From CAVRQM01 sp963822705 (GTDB taxonomy: Bacteria > Pseudomonadota > Alphaproteobacteria > Acetobacterales > Acetobacteraceae): a DNA stretch of 64,000 nucleotides. The stretch covers positions 211,852 to 275,851 of the forward strand of contig CAWGIX010000011.1 in assembly GCA_963822705.1 (NCBI GenBank), given 5' to 3'. Under the pieces are notes generated by a model. It did no database searches, had not been told where the DNA came from, and saw only the letters and a program-made list of their open reading frames with translations. Numbering within the stretch: position 1 is the stretch's first letter; each line of letters starts with the position of its first letter. A program made the position numbers and the translations under genes. Shown in pieces: positions 16,537 to 28,088 of the stretch.

Positions 16537-17385
16537 ATGATACGCTCGGCCCACCAGGCTCGGTGTCCAGCTACCAGCGCCGAGATGCGCAGGAACCGGC
16601 GAGTAGCTCACATATTGAGATATGCCGGCCTCTTAACCGTCGCGTGTAGCTTTCTCGCCGGAGGGATGCCCGCCAGGGCCGCTGCGATCGCGTTCGATTA
16701 CGGCTCGCTCGCCAACGGGGCCAGCGACGCGACTATCCAGAGCTTCATGCAGAGTTCGCTGCCGGCCGGTGCCTCGGTCACCGTCACGGGCGCCGTCGCG
16801 TCCAACAGCTACAATGGCGACGGCTACGTCACCGGGCCGGGTAACGGCAGCACGTCATATACGCTCGCAAGCATGGACGGCACCTTCATTCAAAACCAGA
16901 GCCCGTCCAACGACATCCTGATGAAATTCACCGGGCTCACACTCACCAGCGTAAGCTTCGACTTCGAAGTCTTTCCGAACGGCACCTGCACGAACCTGTC
17001 GAACAATGGCGCCAACTGTGGTGGCAGCGGTGATCCCAACCTGCCCGACCTGACCCTGCTGGCGAATGGTTCGCAGGTGATCCGCTATAATGCCTTGGTG
17101 CCCGGGAGCGGCGGCAACGCCTCGCCTTACACCAAGTCACCCGCTTCTTCCCCGGATCTGGCACCACAGCTTCTCGGGTCTAGCGGCACCCTGATGCTGC
17201 CGGCTGGCACTACCACGCTGGATTTCGTGGACTGGCCTCCCACGATTGCGATCGACAATCTGGTCATCAACACCCCGTCAGTGCCGGAGCCCGGGTCGTT
17301 GTTGTTGTTCTCAGCAGGTCTGGCCGGGCTGGGGATTTGTCTGGCCGCGATGAACCGGAGACGGCTTGGCTGCTCCCACGGGTGA
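16537..17385 (+). CDS. PEP-CTERM sorting-domain protein
   Basis: A 282-residue secreted protein. The ATG at 16,537 is chosen because aaggaga lies 6 bp upstream (16,524-16,530); an earlier in-frame Met has no ribosome binding site. A signal peptide (about residues 25-53, ending PARAAA) precedes a Ser/Thr/Gly/Asn-rich beta region. The C-terminus is a classic PEP-CTERM tag: VPEPGSLLLFSAGLAGLGI, a hydrophobic helix, then basic NRRR. Such proteins are sorted by an exosortase to the envelope or exopolysaccharide matrix. The exosortase is not in the window. A strong hairpin follows. Confidence 0.87.
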   Translation: MIRSAHQARCPATSAEMRRNRRVAHILRYAGLLTVACSFLAGGMPARAAAIAFDYGSLANGASDATIQSFMQSSLPAGASVTVTGAVASNSYNGDGYVTGPGNGSTSYTLASMDGTFIQNQSPSNDILMKFTGLTLTSVSFDFEVFPNGTCTNLSNNGANCGGSGDPNLPDLTLLANGSQVIRYNALVPGSGGNASPYTKSPASSPDLAPQLLGSSGTLMLPAGTTTLDFVDWPPTIAIDNLVINTPSVPEPGSLLLFSAGLAGLGICLAAMNRRRLGCSHG

Positions 17386-17437
17386 GTCCCGCTGCTGCGG
17401 GTCGTTACGACTCGTGGTACTCAGGCTTGGCTCGGGT

Positions 17438-17470
17438 CCTCTACCCTACCCCGGCGGGGTAGGGTAGAGG
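17438..17470. terminator. Perfect 15-bp hairpin between convergent genes
   Basis: cctctaccctacccc and ggggtagggtagagg form a perfect 15-bp stem with a 3-base loop, between the PEP-CTERM gene (+) and the dihaem protein gene (-). There is no T tract. It is likely a bidirectional terminator. Confidence 0.65.
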
Positions 17471-17497
17471 CCCAAAAGCCGGTCCGGCAGCCCGAGC

Positions 17498-19081
17498 TTA
17501 TTGCCCCTTGCCGTCCGTATCGTCGGACAGCGTGCCGAGGAACGCCACGATGTCATCCTCCTCCGCGCCGCTCAGGCCGAGATTGCCGACCAGTTTCTGG
17601 TTCTCGTTTTTGGGCTGTTCGGGTGCGGGCCAGCAGCTGACGCCGACCTTGCCGTCTCCGTCCTCGGGGTTGGCCTCCGTGCACTGCGGCAGCACGTCGC
17701 GCGTGTTGTAGAAGTGCACGATCGACTTCAGGCTCTTGAAGAAACCGTTGTGAGTGTAGTCCCGGACGAACGAGGGATACGGGCGCTTGTCGACGTTGCG
17801 AACGGTCTGCACCTGGAATCGGCCGATGAATTGCGGGGCGAGCTTCTGCTCTCTGGGGGTGGGTTCGGTGGACCCGGGCATGGTGCCTGAGAGATAGTCG
17901 CCGACACCGTTGTCGACATAGCTCGGGCCGGCTGGGTTGGCCACGTAGCCGCGATCGTCGGGAACGTTCTCGTGCAGGAAGGGGAGATCGGGGTTTCGCG
18001 GCGTGCCGATATTCGCGGTCATGAAATTGGTGAACAGCGGGCGCTTGCCCGAGGCGTCATGGCAGTTGGAGCAGTTGGCCTTGCCGGTGAACAATTCGAA
18101 GCCGCGCTGCTCCCGCGGCGACAACGAGACCTTGCCCGCGAGATAGCGGTCGAACTTGGACGAGAACGGGCTGACGTCGGGGGAGGCCTCGTACATGGCT
18201 GCCGAAAGGCCAAACTCGTTATAGTCCTTTTCCACCTGCGCCCGGCTGGCCGCATCGAGGTGAACTCGGCGCGGGTCCGGCGCTCGCCTCGAATACGGCT
18301 GTGAGCAGATCGATTCCGTGTCGGAGGGAAAATCGATGTCGAAGGAGTTCGAACCCCAAACCCGGGTGAAAAGGTGGCGATACGGCCCGTGCTCTATCCG
18401 GTAGATCACGCAGGCGTCGTCCGGCAGCGCCAGTTCCCCGGCATCGATGGGCGGATCCTGAGCCTGGTCGCCGGCCGGGTTGCCGGTCTTGTCGCCCGTC
18501 GCCCGCATATCCCAGAAATTCCCGCCCACGAAGTCGGATTGCGCTGCGTCGTAGTGCAGCAGCGGCGCAAACGGGGCGTAGGCATAGCTCATCGGCTTGC
18601 GATTGGCCGAACGATGCACCACCGAGCCGGGATAGGCCACGTTCTCCTGGTTGAAGATCGAAATCCCCCCCGTAAAGCCGGTCTCCTTCACATGACAGGA
18701 CGCGCAGGCCCTGTTGCCCAGCGCGGAAAGGCTGGTGTCATGGATGATCAGCTTGCCCAATACGACGGCGGCTTGCCTTTGCGTCAGGCCCGGTTCGCGC
18801 ATTTTCGCCAGGGCTCGCTGCTCGATGTCGGCGATCTCGTCGCGCACCCGGCGCGCGTCCGCGCTGTTGTGCTCCACCGCCGCATAGCTGACCTCAGGGC
18901 ACTTCGAGTAGCCCTCGCAGGTCTGCCCGTCATTCCCCGCCCACGACGGTTCCGAGCGAACAGTGACGGTCAGACCGATCGCCGCCAGCAGAAGGACGGA
19001 CCGAGGTCGCACACGTGCGTATCCAGCCAAACGGATCAGCCGCCCATCCGCCGCAACTGCGAGCCTCATGTTCATGGGCAT
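17498..19081 (-). CDS. Dihaem cytochrome c peroxidase / MauG-family protein
   Basis: A 527-residue secreted protein with an N-terminal membrane/signal segment (about residues 25-48). It has two haem-binding CXXCH motifs: CASCH in GNRACASCHVKETGFTGG (about residue 128) and CSNCH in GKANCSNCHDASGKRPLFTN (about 333). This arrangement is characteristic of bacterial dihaem cytochrome c peroxidases and MauG-like oxidases, which act in the periplasm. At over 500 residues it is longer than classical CcpA. A partner substrate is not evident, and the gene is flanked by unrelated genes. Confidence 0.87.
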   Translation of the reverse strand: MPMNMRLAVAADGRLIRLAGYARVRPRSVLLLAAIGLTVTVRSEPSWAGNDGQTCEGYSKCPEVSYAAVEHNSADARRVRDEIADIEQRALAKMREPGLTQRQAAVVLGKLIIHDTSLSALGNRACASCHVKETGFTGGISIFNQENVAYPGSVVHRSANRKPMSYAYAPFAPLLHYDAAQSDFVGGNFWDMRATGDKTGNPAGDQAQDPPIDAGELALPDDACVIYRIEHGPYRHLFTRVWGSNSFDIDFPSDTESICSQPYSRRAPDPRRVHLDAASRAQVEKDYNEFGLSAAMYEASPDVSPFSSKFDRYLAGKVSLSPREQRGFELFTGKANCSNCHDASGKRPLFTNFMTANIGTPRNPDLPFLHENVPDDRGYVANPAGPSYVDNGVGDYLSGTMPGSTEPTPREQKLAPQFIGRFQVQTVRNVDKRPYPSFVRDYTHNGFFKSLKSIVHFYNTRDVLPQCTEANPEDGDGKVGVSCWPAPEQPKNENQKLVGNLGLSGAEEDDIVAFLGTLSDDTDGKGQ

Positions 19082-19262
19082 CCTCCAGGTTTGGCTGCCG
19101 GCCTATCCACCACCGTAGCCGAGCGCCACCGGCCAGGCGATCCGGTCGTGACCGAGTAAAGAGCAAAACTGCGAGAGCGGCTGCAGGTCGCCGCGATCGC
19201 TCCGCTCGGCTCTGCACCCGTCAGTGCTCCGAACTCGGGGCCGCTTGAGTCAGAGCCGGACG

Positions 19263-20120
19263 CTACTCCGCTGCATTGCGCTCGCCTCGCAAGGGCGAAG
19301 CCGGATACACTCCGAGAATTCGCGCCTCATGCGAAAAGAACGACAGCTCCTCCAAAGCGCGGCGCAGCGCCGGCTGCTCCGGATAACCTTCCACATCCGC
19401 CAGAAACTGCGTCGCGGTAAAATGACCGTCCAGCATGTAGCTTTCGAGCTTGGTCATGTTCACGCCGTTGGTGGCGAAGCCGCCCAGAGCCTTGTAAAGC
19501 GCCGCCGGCACGTTGCGCACCCGGAACACAAACGTGGTCATCAGTCCAGGCGTGCCGGCATCAGGTACCGTCCGCGCGGTCGCGCAGACGTAGAATCGCG
19601 TGGTGTTGTGCGCGGCGTCCTCGACGTTGCGGCGCAACACCTGCAGCCCGAAAATCTCACCCGCCAAAGCCGAGGCGATCGCGCAATCTTCCATGCCGCC
19701 GCGTGCCGCTACCAGCTCGGCAGAGCCCGCCGTATCCGCCTCGACCACCGCCGTCAGCTTCAGCTCGCGCAACAGTCCGCGCACCTGCCCCAGCGCCACC
19801 GCGTGCGAATGGGCGCGGCGCAACGTGGCCACGCTGGCGCCCGGCGGTGCCAAGAGACAGTGCTCCACACGCTGAAAGTGCTCGCCCACGATGAACAGGC
19901 CGCCATGCGGCAGCAACGCGTGAATGTCCGGCACGCGCCCGGCCAAACTGTTTTCGCACGGCAACATCGCCAGCGCCGCCGCGCCCTCGCGCACCGCATC
20001 CATCGCGGCCTCGAATGTCGGGCACGGCAGGGTCGGCCAGTCCGGATACGCGGTGCGGCAGGCGAGATCGGAATAGGCGCCGGGCCGGCCCTGAAAGGCG
20101 ATCACGCGCGGCGCGGTCAT
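19263..20120 (-). CDS. pheA: Prephenate dehydratase
   Basis: Converts prephenate to phenylpyruvate in phenylalanine biosynthesis. The 285-residue protein from the ATG at 20,120 starts with VIAFQGRPGAYSDLACR. The catalytic region follows (CENSLAGRVPDIHALL, then HSHAVALGQ, and NTTRFYVCA with the conserved Thr-Arg-Phe). The C-terminal ACT regulatory domain contains TTFVFRVRNVPAALYKALGG and the Phe-binding ESYML motif. It overlaps the kdsB stop by 4 bp (ATGA), so the two are co-translated, a pairing common in alphaproteobacteria. Confidence 0.95.
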   Translation of the reverse strand: MTAPRVIAFQGRPGAYSDLACRTAYPDWPTLPCPTFEAAMDAVREGAAALAMLPCENSLAGRVPDIHALLPHGGLFIVGEHFQRVEHCLLAPPGASVATLRRAHSHAVALGQVRGLLRELKLTAVVEADTAGSAELVAARGGMEDCAIASALAGEIFGLQVLRRNVEDAAHNTTRFYVCATARTVPDAGTPGLMTTFVFRVRNVPAALYKALGGFATNGVNMTKLESYMLDGHFTATQFLADVEGYPEQPALRRALEELSFFSHEARILGVYPASPLRGERNAAE

Positions 20121-20854
20121 GGCGCGAGCGCCAGAATGCGTCGCGCCCGCTCCAGGTCCGCCGGCGTGTCCACGCCAAAGGGCGCCGCGGCGATACGCGC
20201 GCAGCCGATCCGCATCCCTGCTTGCAGCGCGCGCAACTGCTCCAGCCCCTCGCGCCGCTCCAGGCCCGACGGCGGCAGGGCCACGAAACGGGAAAGCGCC
20301 TCCCGCCGCCAGGCGTAGACGCCGATATGGTGCCAGTACGGACCTTCGCCCCAAGGCACCGCCGCGCGCGAAAAATACAGCGCCCGCGCAACCTCCTCGG
20401 GACCGTCATATACACATGCGGCTTTCACCACCGAGGTCGCGCTCAGTTCGGCCACGTCATCGATCGGGGTCACCAAAGTGCCGATATCCGTTTCGGCATC
20501 CGCCAGCGGCAGCAGCGCCCGGGGCAAATGCTCAGGCGCCAAGGTCGGAAAGTCGCCCTGCAGGTTCACGACCACGTCGTGTGCGCCCTGCGGATCGAGG
20601 GCGGCCAGTGCGGCATGCACCCGGTCCGAGCCGGACGGCAGGGCGGGATCGGTCAGCACGGCGATGCCGCCGGCCTCGCGCACCGCTTGCGCCACCGGGG
20701 GCTCGGCGCACGCCACGGCCACCGGCCCCACCGCGGCGGCGAGCGCACGCAGCAGCACATGCACGATCATCGGCCGCCCGTTGATGTCGGCCAGCGGTTT
20801 GCCGGGCAGGCGTTTGGCGGCCATCCGGGCGGGAATGACGACGATCGGATTCAC
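20117..20854 (-). CDS. kdsB: 3-deoxy-manno-octulosonate cytidylyltransferase (CMP-KDO synthetase)
   Basis: Activates KDO with CTP for lipopolysaccharide inner-core synthesis. The 245-residue protein has the nucleotide-binding start VVIPARMAAKRLPGKPLADI, the conserved SGSDRVHAALA stretch and VVNLQGDFPTLAPEHLPRAL. Near the C-terminus is HIGVYAWRREALSRFVALPP, followed by LEQLRALQAGMRIG. Normal length. First of the kdsB-pheA pair, divergent from a cytochrome c gene, an arrangement known from many alphaproteobacteria. Confidence 0.95.
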   Translation of the reverse strand: MNPIVVIPARMAAKRLPGKPLADINGRPMIVHVLLRALAAAVGPVAVACAEPPVAQAVREAGGIAVLTDPALPSGSDRVHAALAALDPQGAHDVVVNLQGDFPTLAPEHLPRALLPLADAETDIGTLVTPIDDVAELSATSVVKAACVYDGPEEVARALYFSRAAVPWGEGPYWHHIGVYAWRREALSRFVALPPSGLERREGLEQLRALQAGMRIGCARIAAAPFGVDTPADLERARRILALAP

Positions 20855-21002
20855 TTTGCTGGCTCGTCAACGGGTGGCTCAAGCGACAGGACCGCGCCGG
20901 ATTGCAGCGCACCCAGGGGTTGCCTATGGTCCGCCAGCTTAATGTGCGTGCCGGACCGGACGCAACGCATCCCGGCCGAAGGTGACGGAGTTTGAGACAG
21001 CC

Positions 21003-21686
21003 ATGGACAGCATGGACGTCAACAAGGCGATCGCCTCGGTGCTGGTGGTCGGGATCGTCTACATGGGCGCCACGCTGATCGCCGACGGCCTGGTGTCGCC
21101 GGAGCGGCTGAAACAGCCCGCGATCAAGATCGAGGGGGTGAACGTCACCACCGCGCCGACTACCGAGCAGGCGGAGGCGCCGCTGCCGCCGATCGCACCG
21201 CTGCTGGCCAGCGCCGATCCGGGCGCCGGCGAGGCGGACATGAAAAAACTCTGTTCTCCCTGCCACTCGTGGAACGAGGGCGGCAAGGCCTTGATCGGGC
21301 CGAACCTGTACAACGTGGTCGGCGGCCCACACGCCCATATGCAAGGATACGACTACTCCAATGCGCTCAAATCCAAGCAGGGTCCGTGGACGTTCGACGA
21401 GCTCAACGCCTGGCTGCGCAAACCCTCCGCCTATGCGCCCGGCACGAAAATGGGTTTTGCAGGGATCAGCAGCGACAAGGAGCGGGCGGACGTGATCGAC
21501 TACCTGCATACGCTGTCGCCCAACCCGCTGCCGCTGCCGGCCGCCACGACCGAGAAAGCCGTGCCGCAGAGCGGCAATTCCGTCGCCGGCAACGGCGGCG
21601 CGCCGGCGCCCGGCAGCCAGACGACGCCCGCCACGTCGTCGGCCGGTGCGACGACGGCGCCTGGGCCAAAAGCGGGAACGCCCTAG
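21003..21686 (+). CDS. Membrane-anchored c-type cytochrome, CycM-like
   Basis: A 227-residue protein from the ATG at 21,003 (MDSMDVNKAIASVL), which is the usual family start; a GTG at 20,982 is in frame. An uncleaved N-terminal membrane helix and a Pro/Ala linker lead to a single class I cytochrome c domain. The domain has haem motif CSPCH in LCSPCHSWNEGGKALIGPNL (about residues 83-102), and the axial Met is in TKMGFAGI. A long low-complexity Ala/Pro/Thr tail follows. Such cytochromes carry electrons from the bc1 complex to the terminal oxidase. Confidence 0.9.
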   Translation: MDSMDVNKAIASVLVVGIVYMGATLIADGLVSPERLKQPAIKIEGVNVTTAPTTEQAEAPLPPIAPLLASADPGAGEADMKKLCSPCHSWNEGGKALIGPNLYNVVGGPHAHMQGYDYSNALKSKQGPWTFDELNAWLRKPSAYAPGTKMGFAGISSDKERADVIDYLHTLSPNPLPLPAATTEKAVPQSGNSVAGNGGAPAPGSQTTPATSSAGATTAPGPKAGTP

Positions 21687-21694
21687 CGGAACTC

Positions 21695-22510
21695 ATGGTC
21701 GCCTCCGTGGATGCCGCCCTGGTCGCGGCGGCCGAAGCAGCGGCCGACGTCGCTGGGGCGGTGATCCGCCCGTTCTTCCGCGCTTCGGGCCTGGTCGCGG
21801 ACGCCAAGCACGATGCAAGTCCGGTCACGATGGCGGACCGCTCGGCCGAGCAGGCCATGCGCGCGGTGCTGCGCGAGCGTTTTCCCGAGCACGGCATTCT
21901 GGGGGAGGAGTTCGGCCTGGAGCGGCCGGAGGCACGGCTGCGCTGGGTGCTCGACCCGATCGACGGCACCCGTGCGTTCATCACCGGACGGCCTCTGTTC
22001 GGCACCTTGGTGGGCCTGCTGGATGACGGCGTGTCGGTGCTTGGCATCATCGACCAGCCGATCAGCCGTGAGCGCTGGGTGGGCGTGGCGGGCCGGCCCA
22101 CGCGGTTCCGCGGTTTTGACGGCGAGGCCGGCTGCCGCGCCTGCGCCGCGCTGGAACTGGCGGAACTTTCATGCACCAGCCCCGAAATGTTCTCCCCGGC
22201 CGAGTGGGCGCGCTGGGAAAACCTGCGTAAAAGCGTGCGCCGCACGACGTTCGGCGGCGACTGCTACAGCTACGGCCTGCTGGCACTGGGGCATATCGAC
22301 GTGATCGCCGAGGCGGACTTGAAGGTGTGGGACTGGACGGCGCTGCTGCCGGTCATCGAGGGCGCCGGCGGGCGCATGACGGACTGGGAGGGCCAGCCCT
22401 TGCGGGCCGCGATGGACGCGAGCGCCGCCCTGCTGGGCGTGCCGGGGCCGGTGCTGGCGGTCGGCGACGCGGCGCTGCTGCCGCAGGCCATCGAGGTGCT
22501 TGCGGAATGA
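21695..22510 (+). CDS. hisN: Histidinol-phosphatase, inositol-monophosphatase family
   Basis: A 271-residue protein from the ATG at 21,695, which follows the cytochrome stop by 8 bp. Metal-binding motifs of the inositol monophosphatase superfamily are visible: GEEFGLERPEARLRWVLDPI with D-P-I-D-G-T at about residues 88-93, and WDWTALLPVIEGAGG near 215. The alphaproteobacterial HisN form dephosphorylates histidinol phosphate in histidine synthesis; a general phosphatase role cannot be excluded. Its stop overlaps the start of yejA (ATGA). Confidence 0.85.
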   Translation: MVASVDAALVAAAEAAADVAGAVIRPFFRASGLVADAKHDASPVTMADRSAEQAMRAVLRERFPEHGILGEEFGLERPEARLRWVLDPIDGTRAFITGRPLFGTLVGLLDDGVSVLGIIDQPISRERWVGVAGRPTRFRGFDGEAGCRACAALELAELSCTSPEMFSPAEWARWENLRKSVRRTTFGGDCYSYGLLALGHIDVIAEADLKVWDWTALLPVIEGAGGRMTDWEGQPLRAAMDASAALLGVPGPVLAVGDAALLPQAIEVLAE

Positions 22511-24344
22511 CTTTTTCGCTCACGCGACGCTCCGTGCTGGCGGCCGCAGTGTTCGCCGCGGGGCCGCCGGTGCTGGCGGACGAAAATGTGCGCCGCGTGC
22601 ACGCCATCGCGCTGGTCGGCGAGCCGGAGCTGCCTGACGACTACAAGAATTTCCCGTGGGTCAATCCCGACGCGCCCAAGGGCGGCGAGGTGGCGCTCAC
22701 TACCGTCGGCACCTTCGACAGTTTCAACCCGTTCGTCGTGCGCGGCACGGCGGCCGGGCTGGGCGGTGTTTTCGAGACGCTGACCATGGCCAACCCGGAC
22801 GAGGCCGCAGCCAGCTACGGCCGACTCGCCCAGATCATCGAACTGCCCGCCGACAAGAGTTGGGTCGCCTTCGACCTGCGCGCGGAAGCGAAATGGTGGG
22901 ACGGCAAGCCGATCGCGGCCGACGATGTCGCTTGGGCTTTCAATACCCTGCGCGAGCAGGGCCGGCCGCTCTATGCGCGGTACCTGGGCTGACGTGGATC
23001 ATGTCGAAACCGACGGGCCGAACCGGGTGGTGTTCCGCTTCAAGACTTCCGGCAACCGCGAGCTGCCGTCGATCTTGGGCGAGGTGCCGGTGTTGCCAAA
23101 GCACTGGTGGGAAGGGCGGGATTTTTCCGCGCCGTTGACCGAGCCCCCGATGGGGTCGGGGCCGTACCGGGTCGGCCGCTTCGAGTTCGGCCGCACGCTG
23201 GTTATGGAGCGGGTGCCTGAGTATTGGGGCCGCGACATGCCGTTCGCGCGCGGGCTGAACAATTTCGACCGCATTCGCACCGAGTATTTCCGCGATCCCA
23301 GCGTGGCGTTCGAATCGTTCAAGGCGGGGCAGGCTGACTGGCGGCGCGAGAGCACGGCGCTGGTGTGGTCCACCGGCTATGATTTTCCGGCGGTGAGGAA
23401 CGGGCTGGTAAAGAAGCAGGCGTTCCCGGTGCACCAGATCACGCCGATGCAGGGCTTTGGCATGAACTTGCGACGGAAACTGTTCCAGGACCGGCGCGTG
23501 CGCGAGGCGATGGCGCAGGTGTTCGATTTCGAGTGGACCAACAAGAATTTCTTCTACGGCCTGTATGTTCGCACCTCCAGCTATTTCGCCGGCAGCGATT
23601 TCGCCGCCACCGGCCTGCCGGAAGGCGCGGAACTCGCGCTGCTGGAGCCGTTCCGCGACCGACCTTCCGCCGGAGCTTTTCACCCAGGAATTCAAGCTGC
23701 CGGTTACCGACGGGTCCGGCAACAACCCGGCCGGGTTGAAGCGCGCGTACGAGCTGCTCAAGGCGGCGGGGTGGTCGCTCAAGGACCACAAATTGGTGGA
23801 CGCACAGGGCACTCAGTTCAGTTTCGAACTGCTGCTGGACGACCCGCGCTTCGAGCGCATCACCCTGCCCTACGCGCAGCAGCTCGGCCGGCTGGGCATC
23901 GACGCGCATGTGCGCACCGTGGACCCGTCACAGTACCAGCACCGCATGGACTCGTTCGACTACGACATGACGGAAGTGATTTTCGGCGAGAGCGAGAGCC
24001 CGGGCAACGAGCAACTGGATTACTGGAGCTGCAAGGCCGCCCATAGCGAGGGCAGCGGCAACCTGATGGGCGTCTGCAGCCCGGCGATCAACTCGGTGTT
24101 GACCAAGATCATCAGCGCGCAGAGCAAGGAACAGCTGGTGCCCGCGGTGCGGGCGCTCGACCGGATGCTGCTGTGGGGCTGGTATCTCGTGCCCCAGTTC
24201 TACCTGAACCAGTTCTGGGTCGCGTACTGGGACCGTTTCGGTTTTCCGGACAAGCCGGTGCGCACCGGGGTCCAGTTCAACTCCTGGTGGGTCGACGCCG
24301 CCAAGGCGGCCAAGACGGATGCGGCGAGGGGGCATGGGGGGTGA
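22507..24344 (+). CDS. yejA: Peptide ABC transporter substrate-binding protein, YejA-like (two frameshifts)
   Basis: About 610 residues once repaired; family SBP_bac_5. The Tat-like signal TRRSVLAAAVFAAG precedes YKNFPWVNPDAPKGGEVALT and FDSFNPFVVRGTAAGL. Extra bases near 22,984 (tac-c-tggg) and 23,660 (gac-c-gac) split it into three frames. Repair restores ARYWADVDHVETDGPN and FRDDLPPELFTQEFKL. The last part, SQYQHRMDSFDYDMTEVIFG, is typical of YejA. It delivers oligopeptides to YejBEF. The start overlaps hisN and yejB follows after 29 bp. Confidence 0.85.
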
Positions 24345-24373
24345 CAGAACCCTCCCGCCGCGGCGACTGACTG

Positions 24374-25447
24374 GTGGCCGCCTATCTGCTCCGCCGGCTG
24401 TTGCTGGTCATTCCCACGCTCTTCGGCATCATCGCCATCAACTTTGCCATCACCCAGCTCGCTCCGGGCGGCCCGGTGGAACAGGCGATCGCCGAACTGA
24501 AAGGCAAAGGCGACACCACCGCCCGCATTACCGGCGCCGGCGCCGAGGTAGCCGCGGCCAGCGCACCCGGCGAGTATCGCGGCGCGCGCGGTCTCGATCC
24601 GGCGCTGGTCGAGCGCATCCGCAAGACGTTCGGGTTCGACAAACCGCCGCTCGAGCGCTTTCGGGAAATGCTGGGCCGCTATCTGCGCTTCGATTTCGGC
24701 GAAAGCCTGTTCAGCGGGCGCCCTGTGCTGGGCCTGATCCTGCAGAAAATGCCGGTCAGCATCTCGATCGGATTGTGGTCGACCTTGCTGATCTATCTGG
24801 TGTCCATCCCGCTCGGCATCGCCAAGGCGGTGCGCAACGGCAGCCGGTTCGACGTCGCCACAAGCAGCGTCGTCCTGGTGGGCTACGCCGTCCCGAGTTT
24901 CTTGTTCGCCATCCTGCTGGTGGTGCTGTTCGCGGGCGGCAGTTTTGTCCAATGGTTCCCGCTGCGCGGCCTGACCACACCGGGCTCGGAAAACTGGCCG
25001 ATCGGCGCCCGCGTGGTCGATTACGCGTGGCACATGGTGCTACCCACGATCGCGCTGGTGGTCGGCGGGTTCGCCACGCTGACACAGCTCACCAAGAACA
25101 GTTTTTTGGAGGAGGTGCGCAAACAGTACGTATTGACCGCCCGCGCGAAAGGGGCGGGCGAGCGGCGGGTGCTGTATGGCCACGTGTTCCGCAACGCGAT
25201 GCTGCTGGTGGTGTCGGGGTTTCCGGCGGCGTTCATCAGCATCCTGTTCAGCTCGGCCCTGCTGATCGAGATCATTTTCTCGCTCGACGGCATGGGCCTG
25301 CTCGGCTTCAACGCCGCGGTCAAGCGCGACTATCCGCTGATTTTCGGCACGCTGTACATGTTCACGCTGCTGGGGCTGCTGATGAACATCGTCGGCGACA
25401 TGATGTACACCCTGGTCGACCCGCGCATCGATTTCGAGACCCGGTGA
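24374..25447 (+). CDS. yejB: Peptide ABC transporter permease, YejB-like
   Basis: A 357-residue inner-membrane permease from a GTG start. The DppB-type N-terminus YLLRRLLLVIPTLFGIIAIN is followed by the BPD_transp_1 domain. The EAA coupling loop is in ARAKGAGERRVLYGHVFRNA, near residue 255. The 70-residue insertion with KGKGDTTARITGAGAEV is usual for YejB. The stop and the yejE start overlap (TGATG). Confidence 0.92.
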   Translation: MAAYLLRRLLLVIPTLFGIIAINFAITQLAPGGPVEQAIAELKGKGDTTARITGAGAEVAAASAPGEYRGARGLDPALVERIRKTFGFDKPPLERFREMLGRYLRFDFGESLFSGRPVLGLILQKMPVSISIGLWSTLLIYLVSIPLGIAKAVRNGSRFDVATSSVVLVGYAVPSFLFAILLVVLFAGGSFVQWFPLRGLTTPGSENWPIGARVVDYAWHMVLPTIALVVGGFATLTQLTKNSFLEEVRKQYVLTARAKGAGERRVLYGHVFRNAMLLVVSGFPAAFISILFSSALLIEIIFSLDGMGLLGFNAAVKRDYPLIFGTLYMFTLLGLLMNIVGDMMYTLVDPRIDFETR

Positions 25448-26468
25448 TGCGCCTGTCGCCGCTCACCCGTCGCCGGCTGGCGATTTTTCGCGCGCACCGC
25501 CGTGGCTACTGGTCGCTATGGCTGTTCACCGCCATCTTCCTGGTGACGCTGTTCGCCGAGTTCGTGGCCAACAACCGGCCGCTGGTGATCCGCTTCGACG
25601 GGCACTGGTATTTTCCCGTGCTGCATGAGTATGGCCAGGACACGTTCGGGTCCGACTTCATCCCAATCGAAGCCGACTACACCGACCCGGATCTTTCCCG
25701 CGCCATCCGCGCCAAGGGCTGGATGCTGTGGCCCGCGGACCCGTTCAACGCCACGGACCCGGTGAAAAATCTGGCGCATCCGGCACCGGCGCCGCCCAGT
25801 CTGCGCAACCTGCTCGGCACCGACGATCAGGCGCGGGACGTGCTGGCACGGGTGATCTACGGCATCCGCATCTCCGTCCTGTTCGGGTTCACGCTCACCA
25901 TCCTGGCCTCGGCGGTGGGCATCGCGGCCGGTGCCGTGCAGGGTTTTTACGGCGGCCTGACCGACCTGATGTTCCAGCGCTTTATCGAAGTCTGGTCGGG
26001 CATGCCGACGCTGTTCCTGCTCATCATCCTGTCCGCCTTCATCGCCCCCGGGTTCTGGATTCTGCTCGGGTTCCAGCTGCTGTTCGGCTGGATGGCGTTG
26101 ACCGGCCTGGTGCGCGCGGAATTTTTGCGGGCGCGCAACTTTGATTATGTGCGGGCGGCGCGCGCGCTGGGCGTGCGCGACATTGCCATCATGTGGCGCC
26201 ACGTATTACCCAACGCGATGGTGGCGACACTGACGTTCGTCCCGTTCACGCTGTCAGGGTCGGTGACGATTCTGGCCAGCCTCGATTTCCTCGGCTACGG
26301 CCTGCCGCCCGGTTCGCCGTCGCTCGGCGAACTCGTGAACCAGGCCAAGGACAACCTTCAGGCGCCTTGGCTGGGCTTTACGGCCTTCTTCGTGCTGGGC
26401 ACGATCCTGGTACTGCTGATCTTCATCGGTGAAGCGGTGCGCGACGCGTTCGATCCGCGGCAGACGCT

Positions 26469-26472
<4 letters not shown>
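25447..26472 (+). CDS. yejE: Peptide ABC transporter permease, YejE-like
   Basis: A 341-residue second permease starting MRLSPLTRRRLAIFRAHRRG. YejE-specific features are the long periplasmic loop GHWYFPVLHEYGQDTFGSDF and, in the membrane part, GTDDQARDVLARVIYGIRIS. The EAA loop is at VRAARALGVRDIAIMWRHVL. It overlaps yejB by 1 bp and the yejF start (GTGA) by 4 bp. Confidence 0.93.
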
Positions 26473-28073
<1,601 letters not shown>

Positions 28074-28088
28074 CAAGGAGAGCCCAGC